Notes: generated by a model from the sequence alone, not told the origin. DNA of 17,922 nt from Deltaproteobacteria bacterium (GCA_018644785.1 JABGPV010000082.1:1-17922); one strand, 5' to 3'; shown: positions 8,975 to 15,512, counted from the stretch's first letter. Numbers and translations are program-made.

Positions 8975-8996
8975 AATATATTGCAGAAAATATATT
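8975..8996. promoter_or_regulatory. Pair of palindromic AATATATT octamers between divergent RM and CBASS operons
   Basis: AATATATT occurs at 8975-8982 and again at 8989-8996, a 14-base period. Each copy is its own reverse complement, so the pair reads both as direct and as inverted repeats. The second copy overlaps the -35 hexamer of the putative CBASS promoter. This is the geometry of an operator for a dimeric regulator, but no regulator gene lies inside either operon. It could also be simply AT-rich promoter DNA. Confidence 0.4.
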
Positions 8997-9022
8997 GACA
9001 TCATGAATTGTGTGGTTACAGT
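8995..9022 (+). promoter_or_regulatory. Putative sigma-70 promoter of the CBASS operon
   Basis: A perfect TTGACA at 8995-9000 is followed after 16 bases by TACAGT at 9017-9022 (four of six matches to TATAAT). Transcription would start near 9029, giving a leader of about 30 bases before the AAAGGA ribosome-binding site and the ATG at 9059. This is the best promoter match noticed on the plus strand here. On the minus strand I see only weak candidates for the RM operon promoter. Confidence 0.5.
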
Positions 9023-9058
9023 ATTGGGTATCTTGCAAAAATAATGAAAGGATGGTTG

Positions 9059-9583
9059 ATGAATCTGAATGATGATCAGAAGGTGCAGGTTGTGGTCGCG
9101 GAGCTGCAAGAGCGTTACGGTGCTTCCCATAAGATCAGAGAACGGAGCACCCGGTTTGCCATTTGGCTCTCCGGCCTGGCTATCGGGCTGGCATGGCTGC
9201 TCATCAGCAGCAAAGAGTTGTCCTATTCTCAATTGTTTACCCTGAGAATACTGATTCTGGCCTTATGGGGCGTTGCCGCAGTCTTTATTCTGGGGCTCCG
9301 CAAGGGATTTAACGGCAACCACCGAACCATGATCACATGTGAACGGGCGCTGGGGATGTTTGATAGCGGATTATACCTTTCAAATGAATCCCTGCTGCCC
9401 GCTTCATACGCAACCCCCAGAGAAAGATGGTGCAATCACTTCAATACGTTGTGTGTGTGGCTCTGCATCATCGTGTTGGCGTTATTGGTCCTCACATGGA
9501 CAAGCCCTGAACAGAGCACCGTTGACCCCATTAAAAACAAAATTGAAGCTATGAAAGGAGAAAGAACCGAATGGCTGATTTAA
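9059..9583 (+). CDS. Three-helix membrane protein, presumed CBASS effector
   Basis: A 174-residue protein I cannot assign to a named family. It has a charged N-terminal helix (1-32), transmembrane helices at about 33-50, 59-80 and 131-147, a 50-residue loop between the second and third helices containing ERALGMFDSGLYL, and a short charged tail. The ATG at 9059 is chosen because AAAGGA lies 6 bases upstream; a TTG at 9008 and an ATG at 9044 are alternatives. It overlaps the CD-NTase gene by 13 bases and is first in that operon, the usual place for a CBASS effector. By analogy with small transmembrane CBASS effectors, it would be triggered by the cyclic nucleotide and damage the inner membrane of infected cells. 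That role is inference. No separate ligand-binding domain (SAVED, beta-barrel or NUDIX) is visible. Confidence 0.7.
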   Translation: MNLNDDQKVQVVVAELQERYGASHKIRERSTRFAIWLSGLAIGLAWLLISSKELSYSQLFTLRILILALWGVAAVFILGLRKGFNGNHRTMITCERALGMFDSGLYLSNESLLPASYATPRERWCNHFNTLCVWLCIIVLALLVLTWTSPEQSTVDPIKNKIEAMKGERTEWLI

Positions 9584-10554
9584 CACGGGAATTCAAGATT
9601 TTTCATAAAACGATTGTTTTGACATCCGGCAAAAAAGCCTCCCTTAGAAGATCGCGAGATGCCGTCCGAAAAAGGATAAGGAATCATTTTCAAGAAACGT
9701 TGAATTTTCCGGTTCCCAAATTTCGAGGTCAGGGCTCCTATGCCATGGGAACCACGGTAAACCCTATTAACGGCGAGTATGACATCGACGACGGGGTATA
9801 TTTTCAGCATTTGGATACCGAGGATGCGAGCGCATGGCCGGCGGCGACGACCGTTCATCAATGGTTGGTGAATGCCGTTGACGGCCATACCAGTGAAAAA
9901 CCCATGGACAAGCGTACCTGTGTGCGGGTTCGATACGTCGGACAATATCACGTGGATCTTCCTTCCTACGGAGAATTCAATGGACAGTATTTACTGGCGG
10001 TAAAAGGGGAGACCCCGTGGCCTCACAGCGATCCGCTTGCGTTGACGGATTGGTTCATCGATCAGGTGAAGTCATATGGGGAGCAATTACGCAGGACTGT
10101 GCGGTATCTGAAAACCTGGGCTGATTTTCAATCCCATCGCCGCGGAAAAATGCCCAGCGGATTAATTCTTACAGTCCTTGCGGCCAACCATTTTCAGAGC
10201 CACAAAAATGATGATGTCGCCTTGGCCAACACGCTTCAGACCATTTCAAATGCCGTAGATGCCATTTTTTTTGTTCTCAACCCTGTTGATGTCAGCGAGG
10301 AGTTGACGGCGCGGCTAACCGATGTTCAGAAAACGCGTTTTCAGGAAGCGGTGACGGCTGCCGCAGAAGACGCAAATGCGGCGGTGTTGTCGGAAGACGG
10401 CCACGAAGCCTCTAAACACTGGCGGAAGCAGTTTGGCGGCCGATTTCCGCTGGTGGCAAAAGAAGAGAGCAATGGACGGAAAAAACAAGCGGCGGCCGGC
10501 ATTGCCGGATATCACGCCGGTAAAAAACCGCCCAAACCGTGGGGATGGCAATAA
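9571..10554 (+). CDS. CD-NTase cyclic oligonucleotide synthase (CBASS, cGAS/DncV-like)
   Basis: A 327-residue nucleotidyltransferase of the CD-NTase family, the sensor-synthase of CBASS immunity. The active site is readable: GQGSYAMGT (53-61, the G-S motif that binds nucleotide phosphate), then EYDIDDGVYF with D71 and D73 as metal-binding acids, and the third acid D129 in HVDLPSYG. The QGS...DIDDGVYF pattern is close to that of DncV, which makes 3',2'/3',3'-cGAMP-type products; the product here cannot be predicted. The start at 9571 has AGGAG ten bases upstream and overlaps the membrane-protein gene. The chain ends Gly-Trp-Gln rather than in a terminal small residue, which matters because the neighbouring E2 is expected to use this C-terminus. 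The frame is intact, and the TAA stop overlaps the E2 start codon by one base. Confidence 0.92.
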   Translation: MADLTREFKIFHKTIVLTSGKKASLRRSRDAVRKRIRNHFQETLNFPVPKFRGQGSYAMGTTVNPINGEYDIDDGVYFQHLDTEDASAWPAATTVHQWLVNAVDGHTSEKPMDKRTCVRVRYVGQYHVDLPSYGEFNGQYLLAVKGETPWPHSDPLALTDWFIDQVKSYGEQLRRTVRYLKTWADFQSHRRGKMPSGLILTVLAANHFQSHKNDDVALANTLQTISNAVDAIFFVLNPVDVSEELTARLTDVQKTRFQEAVTAAAEDANAAVLSEDGHEASKHWRKQFGGRFPLVAKEESNGRKKQAAAGIAGYHAGKKPPKPWGWQ

Positions 10555-11255
10555 TGGCGCAGTGGTATCAACACAATCACCGCCTGCTGCGTGAAGAGCG
10601 CTCGGCGCTTGCGGATGCATGTCCATTGATGATGCTTTCGGTGCTCGGCCCGGAATTTTCCATTAATTCAAGTCTAATGACCAAAACCGAATGTGCCGTG
10701 GCCCACGGCGTTTATATCCGTAGCGCGCCAGATGTTCATGGGGAGGTCGAGTACGGCATTACCCTGTGGCTTCCGGAAAAGTATCCCAAATTGCCGCCAA
10801 TACTATTCTGCAACGATCCCAAATTGCCCAGCAACAACATCGACCGTCATATTCTGAAGAATGGGCAAGCTTGTTTAGAAGTATTCCCGGAAATTAACAG
10901 ACGCTGGCCCCAGGGTTCCAACCTTGTCGACTTCCTGGATAGATTGGTTGAACCGTTTTTAGCCTGGCAAGCGTACTATGATGCGTTCGGTGAGCCGCCT
11001 GAATGGGGTGAAAGAGCACATGGCAAGAAAGGTATTGTCGAGTATTACGCAGATCTTATTGGAGAGCCTGCGGATGAAACTATTATCGGCTTCATGAAAT
11101 TGATGGCGAGGAAAAACCAACCAAAAGGCCATGAAATATGTCCTTGTGGATCAGGGAAAAAATTGCGAAATTGCCATTACAAAACATTGGAATGCGGCCG
11201 CAAGTTGATCGCGCCCAATGATGTATTGAAAGATCTTATGCAATTAAAAAAATAG
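10554..11255 (+). CDS. Prokaryotic E2-like conjugating enzyme with C-terminal SEC-C motif (type II-short CBASS)
   Basis: A 233-residue protein with an E2 ubiquitin-conjugating-like fold. Visible marks are YGITLWLPEKYP followed by LPP (about 67-82, the E2 strand and YP.xPP turn) and the active-site region RHILKNGQACLEVF with H99 and the probable catalytic C107. Residues 193-208 form a SEC-C zinc motif, CPCGSGKKLRNCH (C196, C198, C207, H208). No E1 or JAB peptidase gene accompanies it, which matches E2-only CBASS, where the E2 acts on the CD-NTase C-terminus and raises or regulates its activity. The ATG at 10554 is chosen because it overlaps the CD-NTase stop as TAATG, with GGGGATGG just upstream; an ATG at 10545 is an alternative. 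The SEC-C tail could bind RNA, protein or ribosomes; that is inference. Confidence 0.88.
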   Translation: MAQWYQHNHRLLREERSALADACPLMMLSVLGPEFSINSSLMTKTECAVAHGVYIRSAPDVHGEVEYGITLWLPEKYPKLPPILFCNDPKLPSNNIDRHILKNGQACLEVFPEINRRWPQGSNLVDFLDRLVEPFLAWQAYYDAFGEPPEWGERAHGKKGIVEYYADLIGEPADETIIGFMKLMARKNQPKGHEICPCGSGKKLRNCHYKTLECGRKLIAPNDVLKDLMQLKK

Positions 11256-11259
11256 GTGA

Positions 11260-11415
11260 GTGGATATCTATAAGGCTGTTAACAGCGCCGAGTACCGGAA
11301 ACTTGCTCGCACCTTGAAAAAGCGTTACACCACCAATTTCAGCAGTCGTATCCTGTCCCCCACCGGCCGGATTGAAGTGCCGTATCTGATCAAGGGAATG
11401 ATGAAGGGGTTTTGA
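11260..11415 (+). pseudogene. 3' fragment homologous to the gene at 1-498
   Basis: A 51-codon open stretch starting with a possible GTG at 11260, five bases after the E2 stop. It encodes a tail whose last 43 residues are identical to the end of the protein at 1-498. The stretch before that is only similar (DIYKAVN against DIASAVD), so this is the end of a diverged homologue and not a fresh duplication. The 5' part of the gene is absent. It is the right boundary of the defence cassette. Whether the stub is translated is unknown; no good ribosome-binding site is seen. Confidence 0.8.
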
Positions 11416-11443
11416 AGGGAAGGGTGTTTTTGATGGATGCTTT
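11260..11443 (+). repeat. Right copy of the repeat flanking the defence cassette
   Basis: Partner of 343-526. The core 11284-11415 is 91% identical (120 of 132 bases) with identical protein sequence, followed by 28 bases after the stop with one difference. Both copies are in direct orientation, as expected for the ends of an inserted segment or for tandem paralogues with a segment between them. Confidence 0.9.
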
Positions 11444-11576
11444 ACTGGTGAACCGGTTCCCGCCGGACCGGCTCGCTATGCGGCTAAACAAAGGTTGCCG
11501 GCTCAACATGGAATTTGTTGGCCAGAACCCTGATGTGTTGAAGATTCATGGGCCGTTTCCCATTGAGTATCTCTGA
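11433..11576 (+). pseudogene. Stub of the gene that followed the repeated gene
   Basis: After the right repeat copy, GGGAAGGG and an ATG at 11433 begin a frame reading MDALLVNRFPPDRLAMRLNK. It looks like a genuine protein N-terminus for about 18 to 20 codons, then runs antisense into the higA gene and stops at 11574-11576. The same ribosome-binding site and MDA(L/F) start appear after the left copy at 516 but there run into the antisense metallohydrolase gene. I infer that a second gene once followed and was cut off at both places. Its function is not recognisable. Confidence 0.45.
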
Positions 11577-11864
11577 AACAGTAGATTTTCCACCAAGGAC
11601 CCCGACTAAGTCTTTTTGCTTGAGATTATTCTGCGCCATAAGGAACTTCAAAACTTCGATACCTTGTTTCTTCTCCACTGGAAAATTTTTTTCCTCATAA
11701 TGTGCAATCAGGATCGTGAGTGTTTCTGCATAATCTGCCAAGGGACCAGTTTCTTCATCAAAAACGACCTCCATTGACTTGAGTGCCTTCTCGTAGTCAT
11801 TGGTAGTTCTTATAACATTCAGGGAATACAAATTTTTGGAATCCATTCGATCTATGGTTGGCAT
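11484..11864 (-). CDS. higA: HigA-type antitoxin / XRE-like transcription regulator
   Basis: A 126-residue protein of the HigA (YgjM-like) antitoxin family. The N-terminal half has the acidic PLADYAETLTILIAHYEEK segment (about 41-59) typical of toxin-binding regions in this family. The C-terminal half has a helix-turn-helix: LKQKDLVGVLGGKSTVSEIL (81-100) followed by NGKRPMNLQHIRVLANKF. The start at 11864 has a strong AGGAGG six bases upstream. Such proteins neutralise the HigB mRNA endonuclease and repress their own promoter. The toxin gene that should precede it (11867-12040) is broken, so this is probably an orphan antitoxin or a free repressor. It runs opposite to its neighbours on both sides. 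Confidence 0.88.
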   Translation of the reverse strand: MPTIDRMDSKNLYSLNVIRTTNDYEKALKSMEVVFDEETGPLADYAETLTILIAHYEEKNFPVEKKQGIEVLKFLMAQNNLKQKDLVGVLGGKSTVSEILNGKRPMNLQHIRVLANKFHVEPATFV

Positions 11865-11866
11865 AT

Positions 11867-12040
11867 TGAGTCCTCCTTCAGATCGAGTTTGTCATATTCT
11901 TCGTGAGGTAACGCTTACTTTATCCACATCCTTTGTGCCACAAAGTTGACTCTTACGACCAATCTATATTTTCCGCCACCAATGCTAAAGATAACACATT
12001 TGTTTACCACATGGCGCTTTCGTTTTGAAGTGGATTGCAT
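11867..12040 (-). pseudogene. higB: Decayed HigB toxin gene
   Basis: Reading the minus strand from 12040, codons give KRHVVNKCVIFSIGGGKYR, then LVVRVNFVAQRMWIK, which matches the conserved core of HigB/YgjN-type mRNA endonucleases. A TAA at 11915-11917 interrupts the frame. The same frame then continues with ALPHEEYDKLDLKEDS, matching the family's C-terminal HxEYDK region, up to the higA start. The N-terminal half of the toxin is missing, and a TAG lies in frame just upstream at 12047-12049. Gene order (toxin before antitoxin) is the normal higBA order. I infer the toxin is inactive. Confidence 0.75.
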
Positions 12041-12131
12041 AATCTGCTAATGTCAAACATGAAACGGAACGGCCATGATCAAAAGGCAACGTGGAGAGGT
12101 GAGAAATCATCATATGGAGAGACTATAGCCA

Positions 12132-13286
12132 ATGCCGGAATACAAGCGTGAAATAGGGTCGGGGGATGCGGCACGATTTGATCAGAGAGACACCATGTTC
12201 AACAGGCCCAGGGACCCGGAAAACTCCAGTCCCGAAATCCTGGAAATGGGCAAAAAGCATTACGGGGTGCGTCATTTTAAAGATGATGAAGGTTATACGC
12301 TTCTGGACTGGGCCTTTGCCATGGGGGCGTGGCACCTTGAGCGATGGTGGGGATTCGGCAACATCGTAGGAAATGAAGGCCTCTATGAATGGTTTCCGGA
12401 TCAGTCTCAAATTGCACTGAGAGACCGGATCCCTGAGGGCCAGCGGTGGAAAACGTCTGATCCCGAAGAAATGACCCGCATCGTAAAAACCGCTGCGACT
12501 TATCTGGGCGCGTCTTCGGTCGGCATCTGCAAGCTGAATCCCGATTGGATCTACTCCCACCGCTTTGATCCCAGGAACTTTGCCCACGGCACCATAGACG
12601 ACATCCCCGAGGATTGCACAACGGCCATTGTCATGGTGCATGAGATGGATTACACCCTCATGAAAACCGCTCCCGCCTATGGAGAAAACGCGGCCACGGG
12701 GAGGGGGTATTCCGTGATGGCCCATGTGGCCTCATCCGTGGCCCATTTCCTTCGTGATTTAGGTTACAAAGCCATTCCCTCCGGAAACGATACCGCTTTG
12801 AGTATTCCGTTGGCCATTGATGCGGGCCTCGGGGAAATCGGGCGTAACGGTCTTCTGATTACCCCCCGATTCGGCCCGAGGGTCAGGATCAGCAAGGTGT
12901 TCACCGATTTGCCGCTGGTTCCGGATAAGCCCACCCGGATAGGCGTCAGGCGAATGTGCGAAGTCTGTGGCAAGTGCGCCAAAGCCTGCCCGGGAAACGC
13001 CATTTCCACAGGAAACCCGACCGATAAGGGACTTACCCTGTCTAACAATCACGGGATCCACAAATGGTATATCAATCCCGAAAAGTGTTTTGGGTTCTGG
13101 GTACGCAACGGGGGCGATTGCGCCAACTGCATAAGGGTGTGCGTATTCAACAAACCGGACACGTCCCTTCACAGTTTTGTCAGATGGCATGTTAAAAACC
13201 TTCCACAATTCGACAACATCTACCTGAAAATGGATGATGTTTTCGGTTATGGGAAAAGGCTCAAGATGGGTGAGATCTGGAAATAG
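12132..13286 (+). CDS. Reductive dehalogenase homologue (RdhA-like), no Tat signal
   Basis: A 384-residue corrinoid/iron-sulfur protein of the reductive dehalogenase family, which removes halogens from organohalides. It starts with RFDQRDTMFNRP, the block that follows the Tat signal and linker in classical RdhA. The core holds GRGYSVMA (190-197), GLGEIGRNGLLITPRFGPR (232-250) and KVFTDLPL. Two 4Fe-4S motifs follow: C276-x2-C279-x2-C282-x3-C286-P, and C319-x10-C330-x2-C333-x3-C337. The twin-arginine signal of respiratory, exported RdhA is absent, and no RdhB membrane anchor is nearby, so the protein is probably cytoplasmic. The ATG at 12132 has GGAGA 11 bases upstream. The residue after C337 is Val rather than the more usual Pro. 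The substrate is unknown; a catabolic or corrinoid-reductase role is possible. Confidence 0.88.
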   Translation: MPEYKREIGSGDAARFDQRDTMFNRPRDPENSSPEILEMGKKHYGVRHFKDDEGYTLLDWAFAMGAWHLERWWGFGNIVGNEGLYEWFPDQSQIALRDRIPEGQRWKTSDPEEMTRIVKTAATYLGASSVGICKLNPDWIYSHRFDPRNFAHGTIDDIPEDCTTAIVMVHEMDYTLMKTAPAYGENAATGRGYSVMAHVASSVAHFLRDLGYKAIPSGNDTALSIPLAIDAGLGEIGRNGLLITPRFGPRVRISKVFTDLPLVPDKPTRIGVRRMCEVCGKCAKACPGNAISTGNPTDKGLTLSNNHGIHKWYINPEKCFGFWVRNGGDCANCIRVCVFNKPDTSLHSFVRWHVKNLPQFDNIYLKMDDVFGYGKRLKMGEIWK

Positions 13287-13309
13287 CCGGACGATTTCAC
13301 GGGAGACAC

Positions 13310-13489
13310 ATGATAGAGAAAAAAGAGATTCCTACCCTTTGGCGGTTTGCAAACGTTTACGGCACGCCCAATTTCATGAGCGTGGGTTCCATCTGCAATG
13401 CCAACCGGTTGACGTCCGTCCAGCATTTGGACCCCATTTCCGGTTTCCCGAACTTGAAATCCTTAAGGTGCCGGGTTAGGAAATTGTGA
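13310..13489 (+). pseudogene. Fragment of a molybdopterin oxidoreductase
   Basis: A 59-residue frame with its own GGGAG ribosome-binding site four bases before the ATG, 23 bases after the reductive dehalogenase stop. Residues 11-33 (WRFANVYGTPNF, then SVGSICNANR) match a well conserved segment inside the catalytic subunit of DMSO-reductase-superfamily molybdenum enzymes. In those proteins the segment lies more than 100 residues in and is followed by hundreds more; here the match fades after residue 34 and the frame stops. I read it as a relic of a large deleted gene. Expression as a micro-protein cannot be excluded. Confidence 0.6.
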
Positions 13490-13500
13490 TGTTATGAATG

Positions 13501-15093
13501 TCAAACTGTGAGAGAATGGTGTTTAATCTCCTTCCCTTTTCCAAATGCAAGGGCCTTTTCCCATTGGAACCGGATGATATTGCGTTGGGTCCGGTCAAAT
13601 TCCACACCGATGAGATAGATTTCAAGGAAGGTGGAACGATATTTGTCGGCATAATTCCGATTGCGGATTTGTTCCAGTGCCGTTCCCGTTGTGCGATCGA
13701 TATCCACTACTTTGAATTCAAATATATATACTCGATTGTCCAGTTTCACGGTCATATCAATTCGACCGTGGTTGGTGGTGTCCTCTGCCGTCACATCCAG
13801 TCCCAGGGCCGTGAAATAGCAGTAAAAAACCGAGGCGTAATATCCTTCGTATTCGGCCAGGCGGTTCTTGCGGTACCAGTCGTGAGGGATGGCCGAAAAG
13901 AGCGCATGAAATATCCTGTTTAAAGAATCCATATCCATTTTTTGTAAGGCCTGATAAATTTGGATCTGCGTTTTTTCTTTCAACACATTGTCGTGGACGT
14001 AACGGTTCAGAATATAATCCGATAAGCTGCTTTTTACTTCCATGTTGGGATATTGCAGTTTGTAAAACGTCTTGCCTGCTACCTTTCTGGCATGTTCAAT
14101 TGTTAGGTAGCCTGCCTGAAAAAGAAGATTTTCCGGCTCAATAAAATCAATGTCAAAGGCGCCGATAATGGACTCGGAAGCCTCGATGCTTTCAAGACTC
14201 GGGATGTAGTATTTTTTTTTCTTAAACAGGCTGATTAGGAAAGAGGGCGTACCCGTTTCAAACCAGTAATTGCGAAACTCATCGTTTCGCAGATAGCAGA
14301 GGATACTGAAAGGATTGTAAACCTTCTCTCCCAGCCAAGCATAGCCGTTGTACCATCGGCGGATATCCGCCAGGGGTTTTCCTGACAGATGTTTTGCAAA
14401 CACCTCCCTCATTTCCGGTTCTGTATAGCCGCAGAGGGAACTGTAATCGGCATCCATGGTAATATCGGCCAGGTTGTTAAGCCCCGAAAACAGACTCACC
14501 TTTGAAAATTTGGATACGCCTGTCAGGAGTGTGAACTGAATATTGGCATCCTGCCCTTTAATCACCGAATAGAAGTTCCTCAAACCTTCCCGCATTTCTC
14601 CGGCGATTTCGGGTTCAGCAATATTATCCAGGATAGGCTTATCGTACTCGTCGATCAGGACAACCGTTCGGCGTCCGTATTGTTTCCTAGATCCTCGGAT
14701 CAGTTCACTGAAGTAATCAGAGACACTGTCCTTATATTCACAGTCAATTTGAAGTCGTTTTTCATTGCCGCCAAGAAGTGTGGCAATCTTTCTGTCCAAC
14801 TCTTCCCGGCTCCTGAGCACCCCTTCTGCAAAGGAAATGTGAATAACGGGAAACCGCTTTTCCCAGTCCCAGTGATCATGCAACCACAAGTGGCGAAACA
14901 GGTCCCGGTTCCCCTCAAATGCTTCTTTGAGGGTGTCTATGAACAGGGATTTTCCAAACCGTCTAGGACGGGAAAGGAAATAATATTTACCACTCTCAGC
15001 CAGCTCATAAACAAACTTGGATTTATCCACATACGCATAACCCTCTTCAATGATTTCCTTAAGGTTACTGATGCCGATGGGAAGTTTTTTCAT
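13501..15093 (-). CDS. AAA-ATPase-like protein with C-terminal PD-(D/E)XK nuclease domain (DUF1703 type)
   Basis: A 530-residue protein of the family that pairs an AAA-ATPase-like domain with a PD-(D/E)XK nuclease-like domain (PDDEXK_9, formerly DUF1703). The N-terminus has the family opening LPIGISNLKEIIEEGYAYVDK, then Walker A SRPRRFGKS (41-49) and Walker B VVLIDEYDKP (144-153). The C-terminus has GRIDMTV with D446 and FEFKV with E459-x-K461, the nuclease core. Length is typical and all key residues are present. Members are abundant and multi-copy in Bacteroidetes and deltaproteobacteria; their role is unknown, with defence or mobile-element functions suggested. The ATG at 15093 is preceded by GGGAGACCTCCC, which offers GGGAG as a weak ribosome-binding site and forms a small inverted repeat. 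It converges with the dehalogenase gene. Confidence 0.9.
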   Translation of the reverse strand: MKKLPIGISNLKEIIEEGYAYVDKSKFVYELAESGKYYFLSRPRRFGKSLFIDTLKEAFEGNRDLFRHLWLHDHWDWEKRFPVIHISFAEGVLRSREELDRKIATLLGGNEKRLQIDCEYKDSVSDYFSELIRGSRKQYGRRTVVLIDEYDKPILDNIAEPEIAGEMREGLRNFYSVIKGQDANIQFTLLTGVSKFSKVSLFSGLNNLADITMDADYSSLCGYTEPEMREVFAKHLSGKPLADIRRWYNGYAWLGEKVYNPFSILCYLRNDEFRNYWFETGTPSFLISLFKKKKYYIPSLESIEASESIIGAFDIDFIEPENLLFQAGYLTIEHARKVAGKTFYKLQYPNMEVKSSLSDYILNRYVHDNVLKEKTQIQIYQALQKMDMDSLNRIFHALFSAIPHDWYRKNRLAEYEGYYASVFYCYFTALGLDVTAEDTTNHGRIDMTVKLDNRVYIFEFKVVDIDRTTGTALEQIRNRNYADKYRSTFLEIYLIGVEFDRTQRNIIRFQWEKALAFGKGKEIKHHSLTV

Positions 15094-15143
15094 GGGGAGG
15101 TCTCCCGTTCATCAAAGGGGCGGTGTAATCTGAAAAATCATAA

Positions 15144-15407
15144 TCAAAGCTCATTATTCGGAATTGGCTTGGTTCCAAGAATCATGGCCTCCACATCCGT
15201 TTTGGTCTGTTCGGTTTTCTGGGCTGCTTCGGCCGATAACCCGGAGGTTCCAATGCGAAGTAGAACCGCCAGTAATTTGCCATCAGATAAACTTTCGGGC
15301 CCTGAATGAAGCAATTTTTCTCGAGGGCGCTCGGAGGCGGGCCAATTCTTAATGGATCGGGGTGATGATTTCGCAGTCAAATCATTTTTCACCTCATTTT
15401 CTGCCAT
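15144..15407 (-). pseudogene. radC: RadC N-terminal fragment, catalytic MPN/JAB domain missing
   Basis: An 87-residue frame. [15 protein letters not shown] and [20 protein letters not shown] (about residues 15-50) match the N-terminal helix-hairpin-helix-like part of RadC (UPF0758) proteins, which normally run to about 220 residues. After GLSAE the sequence changes to an unrelated tail and stops, and the zinc-binding MPN/JAB domain is absent. The ATG at 15407 has AGAGGT about six bases upstream, so the 5' end looks intact. I read it as a gene cut short by deletion or recombination. Confidence 0.75.
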
Positions 15408-15512
15408 GGTCGACCTCTGAAAGACATGGTTAATTCCAGTAAGTTCCATTAAGTGTGTTATAGCATTCGAAAAAGATAATCCAGAAGTATTTCCTCGACA
15501 GTTACAGTTTTT

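Noticed and set aside
8898..9038. Upstream extension of the half-HsdS frame to an ATG at 9038
   Set aside because: The extra 47 residues do not resemble HsdS and would overlap the divergent promoter and the octamer pair; the ATG at 8897 begins the family-like sequence.
11450..11459. Palindrome GAACCGGTTC next to the right repeat
   Set aside because: It is short, GC-rich and has no counterpart at the left boundary, so I do not treat it as an attachment or recombination site.
11931..11945. Perfect 7-base inverted repeat CTTTGTG-C-CACAAAG upstream of the dehalogenase gene
   Set aside because: It falls within the coding remains of higB and is explained by those codons; nothing else marks it as an operator.
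12123..12725. Long minus-strand open frame opposite the dehalogenase gene
   Set aside because: The plus strand carries clear RdhA motifs over the same bases; the antisense frame has no recognisable family and no ribosome-binding site.
15144..15407. RadC stub as the missing JAB deconjugase of the CBASS operon
   Set aside because: Only the RadC N-terminus is present; the zinc-binding JAB/MPN domain is absent, and the gene lies about 4 kb from the CBASS operon on the other strand.
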